Source: an uncultured Collinsella sp. (GTDB taxonomy: Bacteria > Actinomycetota > Coriobacteriia > Coriobacteriales > Coriobacteriaceae). From it: a DNA stretch of 6,667 nucleotides. The translations under genes were made by a program, and so were the position numbers. Where the stretch lies: assembly GCA_900756725.1 (NCBI GenBank), contig CAAELJ010000074.1, positions 1-6,667 of the forward strand, in the 5' to 3' direction. The notes below the pieces were generated by a model, which was not told the DNA's origin, ran no database searches, and saw only the letters and a program-made list of their open reading frames with translations. Shown piece by piece: positions 1-5,460 of the stretch (position 1 is the first letter of the stretch; each line of letters begins with the position of its first letter).

Positions 1-95
1 GCCCGCCGTTTGGCCAATCTGCCGTTCAATTTCAAAGGCGCGACCAGAAGGTCAGCGCCTTTTCATTTCACGGCACCTTGGCTCAAACGGCGGGC
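1..95. repeat. Nested multi-tier inverted repeat, terminator-like core, at window edge
   Basis: Three stems nest inside each other. The outer stem pairs positions 1-17 with 78-95, perfect apart from one bulged base at 83. A middle stem pairs GCCGT (21-25) with ACGGC (70-74). The inner stem pairs 34-45 with 50-62, has one bulged base at 54 and closes on an AGAA loop. On the plus strand the inner stem is followed by TTTTCATTT, so it could terminate a plus-strand gene lying off the left edge. On the minus strand it is followed by TTTGAAATT, so it could also end the toxin-antitoxin transcript, which stops at 136. The outer stems are more than a simple terminator needs, so a small structured RNA or a MITE-like palindrome is an alternative. 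The left end may continue outside the window. Confidence 0.6.
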
Positions 96-135
96 TCTCG
101 CTGACTTTTGCTCAACCTGTGGGGTCTTCAAATTG

Positions 136-627
136 TTAGAGCGTTGCTAAGTAATTCTTTGCGTCTTCTGCGCTCATTGCTGCGACGGGTGCGTGTGAAC
201 AGAGTTTGGCATCGTTAGTAACCAGGAGATCTGCCTTTGAGCGCATCGCTGCCGCAATGATTAAATCGTCTTCGTAATCGCTATGGAGATTACGCTGCTT
301 GCTCGCCATCCATATGTCACTCAGGTCGCAGGGTACCGGCGTGGCAAGTTGCGACAACACGTCGAGGCAATCCCATGCAAGTGATGTCGCCGCCACGGCG
401 GCATCTTGGGATAGTGAGCCATGCTCGCGCCGATACCATGCCTTATGTTCGCTTGAAATCAAATAGAACAGATCTTTGGACGATGTCGCCGCATACAGCA
501 AATCCACCTGCGCCGTGCATGCATCGCGTAAAAACTCAATCGCCACCGAACGACCACGTCGTGAGGGAATGAAGTAATCGAGCCACACGTTGGTGTCAAC
601 CAAGATACGCCTTGGAGCCTCACTCAT
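136..627 (-). CDS. PIN-domain toxin (VapC-like ribonuclease, PIN_3-type)
   Basis: A 163-residue protein that looks like the toxin of a type II toxin-antitoxin pair. PIN-domain toxins are Mg2+-dependent ribonucleases that cut RNA when free of antitoxin. Visible PIN features are the N-terminal strand and acidic motif LVDTNVWLDYF with Asp11 and Asn13, an acidic cluster in DYEDDLIIAAA (residues 117-127, Asp120/Asp121), and a final LLVTNDAKL with Asp139. The second acidic position is less clear; Asp52 in SSKDLFYL is the likely candidate. The length suits a single-domain PIN protein of the PIN_3 style. The gene overlaps the end of the antitoxin gene by 8 bases. An in-frame TGA at 637-639 excludes a longer start, and the nearest Shine-Dalgarno-like AGGAG (641-645) is 13 bases away, so translation is probably coupled to the antitoxin. 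The target RNA cannot be told from sequence. Confidence 0.85.
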   Translation of the reverse strand: MSEAPRRILVDTNVWLDYFIPSRRGRSVAIEFLRDACTAQVDLLYAATSSKDLFYLISSEHKAWYRREHGSLSQDAAVAATSLAWDCLDVLSQLATPVPCDLSDIWMASKQRNLHSDYEDDLIIAAAMRSKADLLVTNDAKLCSHAPVAAMSAEDAKNYLATL

Positions 628-1000
628 AGAGCCAGCTCATCTCCTCGCCATAGCGATCCGCATAGGCATTCCGTTTGAGCTCTTCGTCGTCCGATGGCTG
701 AGCCCTGACCATATCGATTCCCGACTCACGGCAAGCGGCAGCGAACAGCTTCGACCCCTGATCCATGAGCTCGAGCTTACGTTTGGCGGCCTTTTCGCGC
801 TCGCGCTGTTCCGCCCGGGCACGACTGGGCAGCAGGATATCCTCGAGCGCGCCGGGCCGATCAGCCAGAGATGCCGCAAGTTGCCAGAGCGCACGCACCG
901 CTTGGCTCGGCGTCATACCGGCCCTGGAGAGAGCGGCGTCCCCACTCCTTTTAAGATCGGCATCGAGACGCACGTTGATCTGAGCGGCTGTTGTGGTCAT
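620..1000 (-). CDS. RelB/DinJ-family antitoxin (ribbon-helix-helix)
   Basis: A 126-residue protein that looks like the antitoxin partner of the downstream PIN toxin. The N-terminus (residues 5-12, AAQINVRL) fits the DNA-binding beta strand of a ribbon-helix-helix dimer. Helix A follows (about 13-27), then the turn MTPSQAVRALWQLAA with helix B (about 30-45), as in RelB/DinJ antitoxins. Residues 58-78 are a highly charged Arg/Glu/Lys helix. The acidic C-terminal tail (81-126) is the expected toxin-wrapping segment. The start is supported by a strong Shine-Dalgarno AGGAGGGG at 1003-1010, two bases before ATG. It is the first gene of the operon, which is usual for type II systems, and the complex is expected to repress its own promoter. 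RelB-type antitoxins more often pair with RelE/YafQ-fold toxins; the PIN partner here is a mixed pairing. Confidence 0.83.
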   Translation of the reverse strand: MTTTAAQINVRLDADLKRSGDAALSRAGMTPSQAVRALWQLAASLADRPGALEDILLPSRARAEQREREKAAKRKLELMDQGSKLFAAACRESGIDMVRAQPSDDEELKRNAYADRYGEEMSWLYE

Positions 1001-1023
1001 GACCCCTCCTTAATACTTCAAAA

Positions 1024-1080
1024 CTATCATAAAACTCTATGGTAGATACGTAAAGCATGTATAGCATTTATAAGCATTAG
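1024..1080. promoter_or_regulatory. Candidate operator repeats for the antitoxin
   Basis: Two kinds of repeat sit at the promoter. First, an inverted repeat CTATCATA (1024-1031) and TATGGTAG (1038-1045), with 7 of 8 positions complementary, covers the -10 box and spacer. Second, there are tandem direct repeats GCATGTATA (1055-1063) and GCATTTATA (1064-1072), and a partial third GCATTAG (1074-1080), just upstream of the -35. Ribbon-helix-helix antitoxins bind short repeats at or next to their own promoter, so either set could be the autorepression site. Which one is bound is inference. Confidence 0.4.
1026..1054 (-). promoter_or_regulatory. Sigma-70-type promoter of the toxin-antitoxin operon
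   Basis: Read on the minus strand, TTTACG (-35, positions 1049-1054) and TATGAT (-10, positions 1026-1031) are separated by exactly 17 bases. The -10 lies 25 bases before the antitoxin ATG, leaving a short leader that contains the Shine-Dalgarno. This is the best promoter match found in the window. Confidence 0.7.
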
Positions 1081-1095
1081 CCGTACTCTGTACAC

Positions 1096-1129
1096 AAAAA
1101 GCCGCCGAGGCACACTGAACCTCGGCGGC
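1096..1129 (-). terminator. Rho-independent terminator (second of two)
   Basis: A perfect 10-bp G+C-rich stem pairs GCCGCCGAGG (1101-1110) with CCTCGGCGGC (1120-1129) around a 9-base loop. On the minus strand it is followed by TTTTT (1096-1100); no T-run follows on the plus strand. It therefore stops minus-strand transcription from the aminopeptidase side before the toxin-antitoxin promoter. The 47 bases between it and the first terminator hold no gene I can support. Confidence 0.75.
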
Positions 1130-1176
1130 CACGTATCACCAATCCAGTTCGGTTTCACCCTTTGCATTCGCCCAGA

Positions 1177-1217
1177 TAAAACCTGCCAAAATTAACATCC
1201 CTTTTTGGCAGGTTTTA
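1177..1217 (-). terminator. Rho-independent terminator of the M18 aminopeptidase gene, possibly bidirectional
   Basis: A perfect 15-bp stem pairs 1177-1191 with 1203-1217 around an 11-base loop. The core is CCTGCC/GGCAGG flanked by A- and T-runs, so a T-run follows the hairpin on either strand. The first three bases of the stem on the minus strand are the aminopeptidase stop codon TAA (1215-1217), so the terminator begins directly at the end of translation. Confidence 0.85.
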
Positions 1218-2600
1218 GAGCTCCACGCTTTCGGCTCCGTTGATGGTTAGGTCGCGCTCGTAGAAGGCCGTGAGGGCGCGGATGGCGTACATCACGTCGC
1301 GCACGCCGCCGGTCTCGTAGCTCGAGTGCATGGCAAGCTGCGGCAGGCCCACGTCCACGGCATGCATGCTCGCCTGCATATTGGACAGATTGCCGAGCGT
1401 GGAGCCGCCGGCCATATCGCTCTTGTTGGCGAAGGCCTGCGTGGGCACATCGGCGTCATCGCAGATAGCCTGGAACACCGCGCGGCTAAAGGCATCGGTG
1501 CAATAGTGCTGGTTGGCGGCTTCCTTGATGACAATACCGCCGTTAAGCACCACTTGGTTGCGGGCATCGCACTTCTCGGCGTGGTTGGGGTGCACGGCAT
1601 GCGCGTTGTCGCAGCTCACAAGCATCGAGGCGGCAAGGGCGCGATGGTACGACTCGTCGTCAAAGCCCAACGATCCGTTGATGCGGCGCAACGCATCGGC
1701 CAAGAACGTCGACATGGCGCCCTGCTTGGTCTCGGAGCCAACCTCCTCGTTATCAAAGCAGCAGAAGACCGAGACGTCATGCGCATTCTCGGCACCCAAA
1801 AATGCCTGCAGCGAGGTGTAGGCGCAGGCCAGGTCGTCGAGCTTGGGCGTCGAGATAAACTCGTCGGCCCAGCCCCAAATGCGCGCATCCTGACGATTGA
1901 CCAGGAACAGATCGCGACCTAGGATCTGCTCGGGTTCAACGTCCAGCTCGTCGGCGATCAGAGCGTCAAAGTCGCCCTGCTTAAGGTCGCCAGCGCTGAT
2001 GAGCGGGCACAGGTCAACGGCTCGGTTGGGAGCAAAGCCCTCGTTAACGCCGCGGTTCATGTGGATGGCAAGGCTCGGGATAATAGCGACCTCGCGCTCG
2101 GTGGCAAGCAGGCGGCTCTCAATACGGTCGCCCTCGCGCACCAGCACACGTCCGGCCAGCGCCAGCGGGCGGTCGAACCAGGTGTAGTCGATCATGCCGC
2201 CGTAGGCCTCGGTGTTCAGGCGCAGCGTCTCGCCTGCGCCATCGAGCTCGGGCACGGCCTTGACCTTAAACGTCGGCGAATCGCTGTGCGACGCCGTGAG
2301 CTGAAAATGATAGTCACCGGCGACGCCGTCCTCGCCCCACGTCGCGGCCAGGTCCTCGCCCACCTTAAAGGCAACAACGCTCGAGGTGTTGCGCTGCGTG
2401 TAATAACGCCCGCCCGGTTCGATGTCCCACGCCGCATTCTCGGGCAGGTAGGTAAAGCCCGCCTCATCGAGCTCGGCCATAATGGTCGCCGCCGTATGGA
2501 GCATACTGGGGCATGCCTCGATAAAGTCGATAAGGTCGTTGGCGACCTCGATATCATCGGCCGTCACATGCGCGCGCTCGGGCGTTTCCTGATCCGTCAT
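1215..2600 (-). CDS. M18-family metallo-aminopeptidase (aspartyl aminopeptidase type)
   Basis: A 461-residue cytosolic exopeptidase that removes N-terminal residues, typically acidic ones, from peptides using a two-zinc centre. M18 enzymes form large oligomers, usually dodecamers. All expected metal-site motifs are present: His105 in TASHSDSPTFKVK, Asp255 in KLDDLACAY, Glu285/Glu286 in FDNEEVGSE, Asp331 in SCDNAHAVHPNH and His425 in MHSSYETGG. EAYGGMIDYTWFDRPLALAGRV (131-152) is a typical segment between them, closer to the DNPEP/ApeB branch than to ApeA. No signal peptide is seen and the length is normal. I chose ATG 2598-2600, giving MTDQETPE, because AGGGGAGA at 2603-2610 is a good ribosome site and the family fold starts soon after. 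An in-frame ATG at 2709-2711, itself preceded by AAAGGAG, would add 37 residues. The gene ends in its own terminator, and the neighbour at 2762 is divergent. Confidence 0.93.
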   Translation of the reverse strand: MTDQETPERAHVTADDIEVANDLIDFIEACPSMLHTAATIMAELDEAGFTYLPENAAWDIEPGGRYYTQRNTSSVVAFKVGEDLAATWGEDGVAGDYHFQLTASHSDSPTFKVKAVPELDGAGETLRLNTEAYGGMIDYTWFDRPLALAGRVLVREGDRIESRLLATEREVAIIPSLAIHMNRGVNEGFAPNRAVDLCPLISAGDLKQGDFDALIADELDVEPEQILGRDLFLVNRQDARIWGWADEFISTPKLDDLACAYTSLQAFLGAENAHDVSVFCCFDNEEVGSETKQGAMSTFLADALRRINGSLGFDDESYHRALAASMLVSCDNAHAVHPNHAEKCDARNQVVLNGGIVIKEAANQHYCTDAFSRAVFQAICDDADVPTQAFANKSDMAGGSTLGNLSNMQASMHAVDVGLPQLAMHSSYETGGVRDVMYAIRALTAFYERDLTINGAESVEL

Positions 2601-2761
2601 GCTCTCCCCTTTCGCTGGGTTGATGGTCCCCTCCAGCATACCCCGCCACGCCAGCGCCGCACTCTTCATTCCGTGCTCAATTCCGCGCCACTCACCAAGT
2701 TGAGCCATCATGCCCGCGCTCCTTTTGCGACAATTGCGCTAACAGGACGAGAGGAGCCGTC
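2601..2761. promoter_or_regulatory. Divergent intergenic region between aminopeptidase and hydrolase genes
   Basis: These 160 bases must hold both divergent promoters if the aminopeptidase starts at 2600. GAGGAG at 2751-2756 is the Shine-Dalgarno of the plus-strand hydrolase gene. On the minus strand there are two candidate ribosome sites, AGGGGAGA (2603-2610) and AAAGGAG (before ATG 2711). I found no convincing -35/-10 pair on either strand. An open frame crosses 2601-2711 in phase with the aminopeptidase. Confidence 0.45.
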
Positions 2762-3847
2762 ATGAAGCCACGTAACATTGCCATCACCTGCGGTGTCGCG
2801 GGAGTCGCCGTCGGCCTTGCCGCTGCCACCGGTATCGTTTATCACAAGCAAATCAAGTCCGCCGCGTCGCTCAAACGCTTGACCGGCTACGCGGATGGCT
2901 ATGACCTGTACGCAATCGACATCGCCTACGACTACGATCTCGATCGCATCATCGCCGCTGGCGTGCGCGACGACCAGGCCTACATCGATGCCGTGGTGGC
3001 GCAGGTGCTGCCCGGTGTGCCGGCACATGTCCAGGCGCCCCAGTTTGCCTGCAGCGCTTTTGTCGCCGTAGATGCCGAAGGCCGCGTGCGCACCGGTCGC
3101 AATTACGACTTTAAGGACGACACCTCGGCGCTGCTGGTGCGCAATCACCCACGCGGCGGCTATGCCTCCATCGGGCTTGCCGCCCTTAACAACCTGGGCG
3201 ATAACACTCCGCTTGACTCCGTCGCCGGACGCGCCGCGGCGTTGATGGGCCCGTTTGCCCAGCTCGATGGTGTTAACGAATGCGGCGTGTCCATTGCCGT
3301 ACTCACCCTGGATTCCAAGCCCTGTGACCAGGACACGCAACGTCCCGTCATCAACACTTCGCTCGCCATCCGTCTGGTGCTCGACCGTGCCACCACCACG
3401 CAAGAAGCTGTCGACCTGCTTTCCGCCTACGACATGCACGCCATGGCAGGACGCGATTACCACTTCTTTATCAACGACGCCGCCGGTGACGCGCGGGTGG
3501 TGGAGTGGGACCCGCGCGACCCCGACCGCGCTTTCAAAGTGACTCCTGTACGCCAGGTTACGAATTTCTACGCCTGCTATGGCGACGAAGTGCTGCCCAA
3601 CCAAAAGAATGGCGAGCTGGGCCATGGCAAAGAGCGCGCCGTCGCAATCGCCGATGTCCTTGACGCCCATGTCGGTGCCCAGGACGAAACGATTGTCTGG
3701 GAAGCCTTGCGCGCTGCAGCGCAAGAGCCCAATCCGGAAGACATCACCAGCAATACGCAATGGTCGGTCGTCTTTGACAATACCGAACCCGCCGCCGCCA
3801 TCACGCTGCGCCGCCACTGGGGCGACGTCGACGCCTTCGCACTGTAA
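2762..3847 (+). CDS. Linear amide C-N hydrolase, Ntn type (choloylglycine hydrolase / acyltransferase-like), membrane-anchored or secreted
   Basis: A 361-residue protein of the N-terminal-nucleophile superfamily that cleaves non-peptide linear amide bonds; relatives include bile salt hydrolases, penicillin V acylases and C45-type acyltransferases. The candidate nucleophile is Cys97 in FACSAFVAV. Arg113 and Asp116 in GRNYDF lie at +16 and +19, the same spacing as Cys2, Arg18 and Asp21 in bile salt hydrolases. GVNECGVSIAV (Asn172) and VTNFYACY (Asn268) match the two conserved Asn regions. SNTQWSVVFD near residue 330 fits the C-terminal strand, but the family's late Arg is not obvious. Residues 5-26 form a hydrophobic membrane segment after KPR, with no lipobox, so it is a signal anchor or signal peptide. 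Since the nucleophile must be N-terminal, residues 1-96 should be removed by processing. GAGGAG at 2751-2756 supports the start. Substrate unknown: bile salts, N-acyl amino acids and beta-lactams are all possible. Confidence 0.85.
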   Translation: MKPRNIAITCGVAGVAVGLAAATGIVYHKQIKSAASLKRLTGYADGYDLYAIDIAYDYDLDRIIAAGVRDDQAYIDAVVAQVLPGVPAHVQAPQFACSAFVAVDAEGRVRTGRNYDFKDDTSALLVRNHPRGGYASIGLAALNNLGDNTPLDSVAGRAAALMGPFAQLDGVNECGVSIAVLTLDSKPCDQDTQRPVINTSLAIRLVLDRATTTQEAVDLLSAYDMHAMAGRDYHFFINDAAGDARVVEWDPRDPDRAFKVTPVRQVTNFYACYGDEVLPNQKNGELGHGKERAVAIADVLDAHVGAQDETIVWEALRAAAQEPNPEDITSNTQWSVVFDNTEPAAAITLRRHWGDVDAFAL

Positions 3848-3916
3848 GGAGCCAGGCCCGTCGGCCTTACGCTCGCCTGACGTTGTTTACATTTCCATAC
3901 GCTTGAGCTAACACGT

Positions 3917-3949
3917 TTTACCCCCGTATCAACAGTGTGCGGGGGTAAA
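3917..3949. promoter_or_regulatory. Inverted repeat upstream of pfkA
   Basis: A perfect 10-bp inverted repeat pairs TTTACCCCCG (3917-3926) with CGGGGGTAAA (3940-3949), 13 bases apart, inside the 140-base gap before pfkA. The T-run precedes the stem and the A-run follows it, the reverse of an intrinsic terminator, so a protein-binding site or 5' leader hairpin is likelier. It is followed by two small palindromes, ATGCGCAT (3953-3960) and GTTATAAC (3961-3968). TATAAC at 3963-3968 resembles a -10 box but has no matching -35 and lies too close to the ATG for a normal leader. I cannot name a binding protein. Confidence 0.45.
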
Positions 3950-3987
3950 CTTATGCGCATGTTATAACTTGCCCGGAAGGATTCATC

Positions 3988-5067
3988 ATGCTCAGGATCG
4001 GTCTTCTTACCAGTGGCGGCGACTGCCAGGCACTCAACGCCACCATGCGCGGCATCGTCAAAACGCTTATGACCAATAGCGAAGAATCTATCGAGATCTA
4101 TGGTTTTGAGGATGGCTACCAGGGCCTTATCTACAGCAGATTCCGCGTCATGACGCCCGCCGATTTTAGCGGCATCCTCACCCGCGGCGGCACCATCCTG
4201 GGCACGAGCCGCACGCCGTTCAAGCGCTTGGACATTCCCGAAGCCGATGGCGTCGAGAAGGTGCCCGCGATGGTCCACACCTATCACAAGCTGCAGCTCG
4301 ACTGCCTGTTTATGCTGGGCGGCAACGGATCCACCAAGACCGCCAACCGCCTGCGCGAAGAGGGCCTCAACGTTATCGCCCTACCCAAAACCATCGATAA
4401 CGACACCTGGGGCACCGAGTTGACGTTTGGCTTTACGAGCGCCATCGACGTCGCCACCAAGTGCATCGACGACATCCACACCACCGCGTCGAGTCACGGG
4501 CGCGTGTTCGTCATCGAGATCATGGGCCACAAGGTTGGCTGGATCCCGCTGTATGCCGGCGTCGCGGGCGGCGCAGATGTCATCTTGATTCCCGAGATTC
4601 CCTACGACATGGATAACATCATCAAGACCATCGAGCATCGCATGGAGACCGGCAGCCGCTTTACCATCGTGGCCGTCGCCGAGGGCGCCATCTCCAAAGA
4701 GGACGCGGCACTGTCCAAGAAGGAGTACAAGAAGAAGCTCGCCGAGCGCACGAGCCCGTCAATCGTGTACGACATCGCCAAGGAGATCGAAGCCAAGACC
4801 GGTCGCGAGACCCGCGTCGCCATCCCCGGTCACACGCAGCGCGGTGGCCAGCCCGACGCTCAGGACCGCATCTTTGCGACCCAGTGCGGCGTCGAGGCCG
4901 CGCTTGGCTGCCTGCGCGGCGAGTTTGGCTACATGATTGCCCTGCGCGACGGCAAAATGTGCCACATGCCGCTCGAGGATGTCGCCGGCAAGCTCAAGTT
5001 TGTCGACCCCCAGAGTGATCTGGTGCGCGAGGCCAAGGCGTTGGGCATCAGCTTCGGTGACGAATAG
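3988..5067 (+). CDS. pfkA: 6-phosphofructokinase (PfkA superfamily, group III-like)
   Basis: A 359-residue cytosolic glycolytic enzyme that phosphorylates fructose 6-phosphate to fructose 1,6-bisphosphate. N-terminal LLTSGGDCQALN (6-17) is the phosphodonor-binding glycine motif and GTSR (72-75) a conserved loop. GGNGST (111-116) replaces the classical GGDGS, PKTIDND (133-139) contains catalytic base Asp137, Arg172 corresponds to E. coli Arg162, IMGHKVGW (178-185) follows, and AEGA (231-234, Glu232) and GHTQRGG (281-287, His282, Arg285) bind the sugar phosphate. In this family Gly/Gly at E. coli positions 104/124 marks ATP enzymes and Asp/Lys marks PPi enzymes. Here the residues are Gly114 and Lys134, so the donor is ambiguous, with ATP somewhat favoured. 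Ribosome site GGAAGGA (3975-3981) supports the ATG. The last codons lie in the outer arm of the palindromic element at 5059-5243. Confidence 0.95.
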   Translation: MLRIGLLTSGGDCQALNATMRGIVKTLMTNSEESIEIYGFEDGYQGLIYSRFRVMTPADFSGILTRGGTILGTSRTPFKRLDIPEADGVEKVPAMVHTYHKLQLDCLFMLGGNGSTKTANRLREEGLNVIALPKTIDNDTWGTELTFGFTSAIDVATKCIDDIHTTASSHGRVFVIEIMGHKVGWIPLYAGVAGGADVILIPEIPYDMDNIIKTIEHRMETGSRFTIVAVAEGAISKEDAALSKKEYKKKLAERTSPSIVYDIAKEIEAKTGRETRVAIPGHTQRGGQPDAQDRIFATQCGVEAALGCLRGEFGYMIALRDGKMCHMPLEDVAGKLKFVDPQSDLVREAKALGISFGDE

Positions 5068-5243
5068 CCTCAGCCGAAACTGCTCTCATCGGAGGTCCCA
5101 GGGCTTACCTCCCAAATCGTCCTCGGACATGTCAGGACCCCGCCGTGCGCTTCGCGCGGCGGGGTCCTTCCGTCCTGCGGAAAGATTTGGGATGTAAGCC
5201 CTGAGGCCTCCTGCGGTAACTAGGGAGGCCGAGGCTATTCGTC
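5059..5243. repeat. Long nested imperfect inverted repeat behind pfkA (MITE-like or structured RNA)
   Basis: Two 60-base arms, 5059-5118 and 5184-5243, are complementary at both ends. The outer 17 bases match at 16 positions and the inner 28 match at 25, with roughly 15 unpaired bases on each side between. The outer left arm contains the last nine bases of pfkA, stop codon included. The 65-base centre holds a perfect 12-bp stem (5134-5145 with 5157-5168) and two small hairpins (5119-5128 and 5168-5182). Each arm can instead fold locally: GGAGGT (5091-5096) with ACCTCC (5107-5112), and GGCCTCC (5205-5211) with GGAGGCC (5224-5230). No long T-run follows any stem, so this is not a standard terminator, although it may still end pfkA transcription. 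No target-site duplication is visible. A diverged partial copy of the right inner arm, GATTTTGGGATGT, lies at 5269-5281. Confidence 0.7.
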
Positions 5244-5460
5244 TTCTTGCTGCGGGTGCGTGGGCTGAGATTTTGGGATGTTGCAGGCTCTTAGCTGAGA
5301 GTAGCACTGACATTTGTCCTGAAATGGCTGGTCGTTAGGGGTTGCTACCGGTAGTTGCGGTAGGGTTGGGGCAGATTCTAACTAGAAATGGTGGTCGCTA
5401 CCGGTTGTTCTCGGCATACTCGGCTCATTCGATTACGGTCACCACATGAAAGGAACTGTC
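5244..5460 (+). promoter_or_regulatory. Leader region of the XRE regulator with two palindromic repeat sites
   Basis: No gene is supported here. Two copies of a site occur: GGTTGCTACCGGTAGTT (5340-5356) and GGTCGCTACCGGTTGTT (5393-5409), sharing GCTACCGGT and differing at two positions. The first contains the perfect palindrome CTACCGGTAG (5345-5354); the second is a partial palindrome. Their 53-base offset is close to five helical turns, which suits two protein dimers on one face of DNA. GAAATGG precedes each copy (5321 and 5385). They may be autoregulatory sites of the downstream regulator, which is inference. CATACT (5415-5420) is a weak -10 candidate without a good -35. AAAGGA (5449-5454) is the Shine-Dalgarno that decides the regulator's start. 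Confidence 0.5.

Noticed and set aside
590..1045. A 151-codon plus-strand open frame opposite the antitoxin
   Set aside because: It overlaps the antitoxin and its promoter on the other strand and lacks domain character.
1046..1176. A short minus-strand open frame of about 43 codons running through the second terminator
   Set aside because: It crosses a strong terminator and the toxin-antitoxin promoter and has no convincing ribosome site.
1326..1922. A 198-codon plus-strand open frame opposite the aminopeptidase
   Set aside because: It is a shadow of the metal-binding half of the M18 gene with no recognisable motifs.
2061..2765. A 234-codon plus-strand open frame opposite the aminopeptidase
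   Set aside because: It is antisense to conserved M18 motifs, rich in Arg/His/Leu low-complexity stretches, and has no domain-like sequence.
2708..3817. A 369-codon minus-strand open frame opposite the hydrolase gene
   Set aside because: It mirrors the hydrolase gene, whose catalytic motifs are clear. Its own translation shows no recognisable domain and its length follows from high G+C codon bias.
3845..3880. Small G+C-rich hairpins just after the hydrolase stop as a terminator
   Set aside because: The stems are short or bulged and no T-run follows, so a terminator cannot be supported.
3577..4287. A minus-strand open frame spanning the hydrolase-pfkA gap
   Set aside because: It is antisense to two well-supported genes and crosses their intergenic region; the translation has no family signature.
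5340..5409. CRISPR-like repeats
   Set aside because: Only two copies of a short palindromic site occur, with no regular spacers and no cas genes nearby.
5446..5460. The upstream ATG (5446) as start of the XRE regulator
   Set aside because: It has no Shine-Dalgarno, and the five codons it adds contain the AAAGGA that serves ATG 5461.
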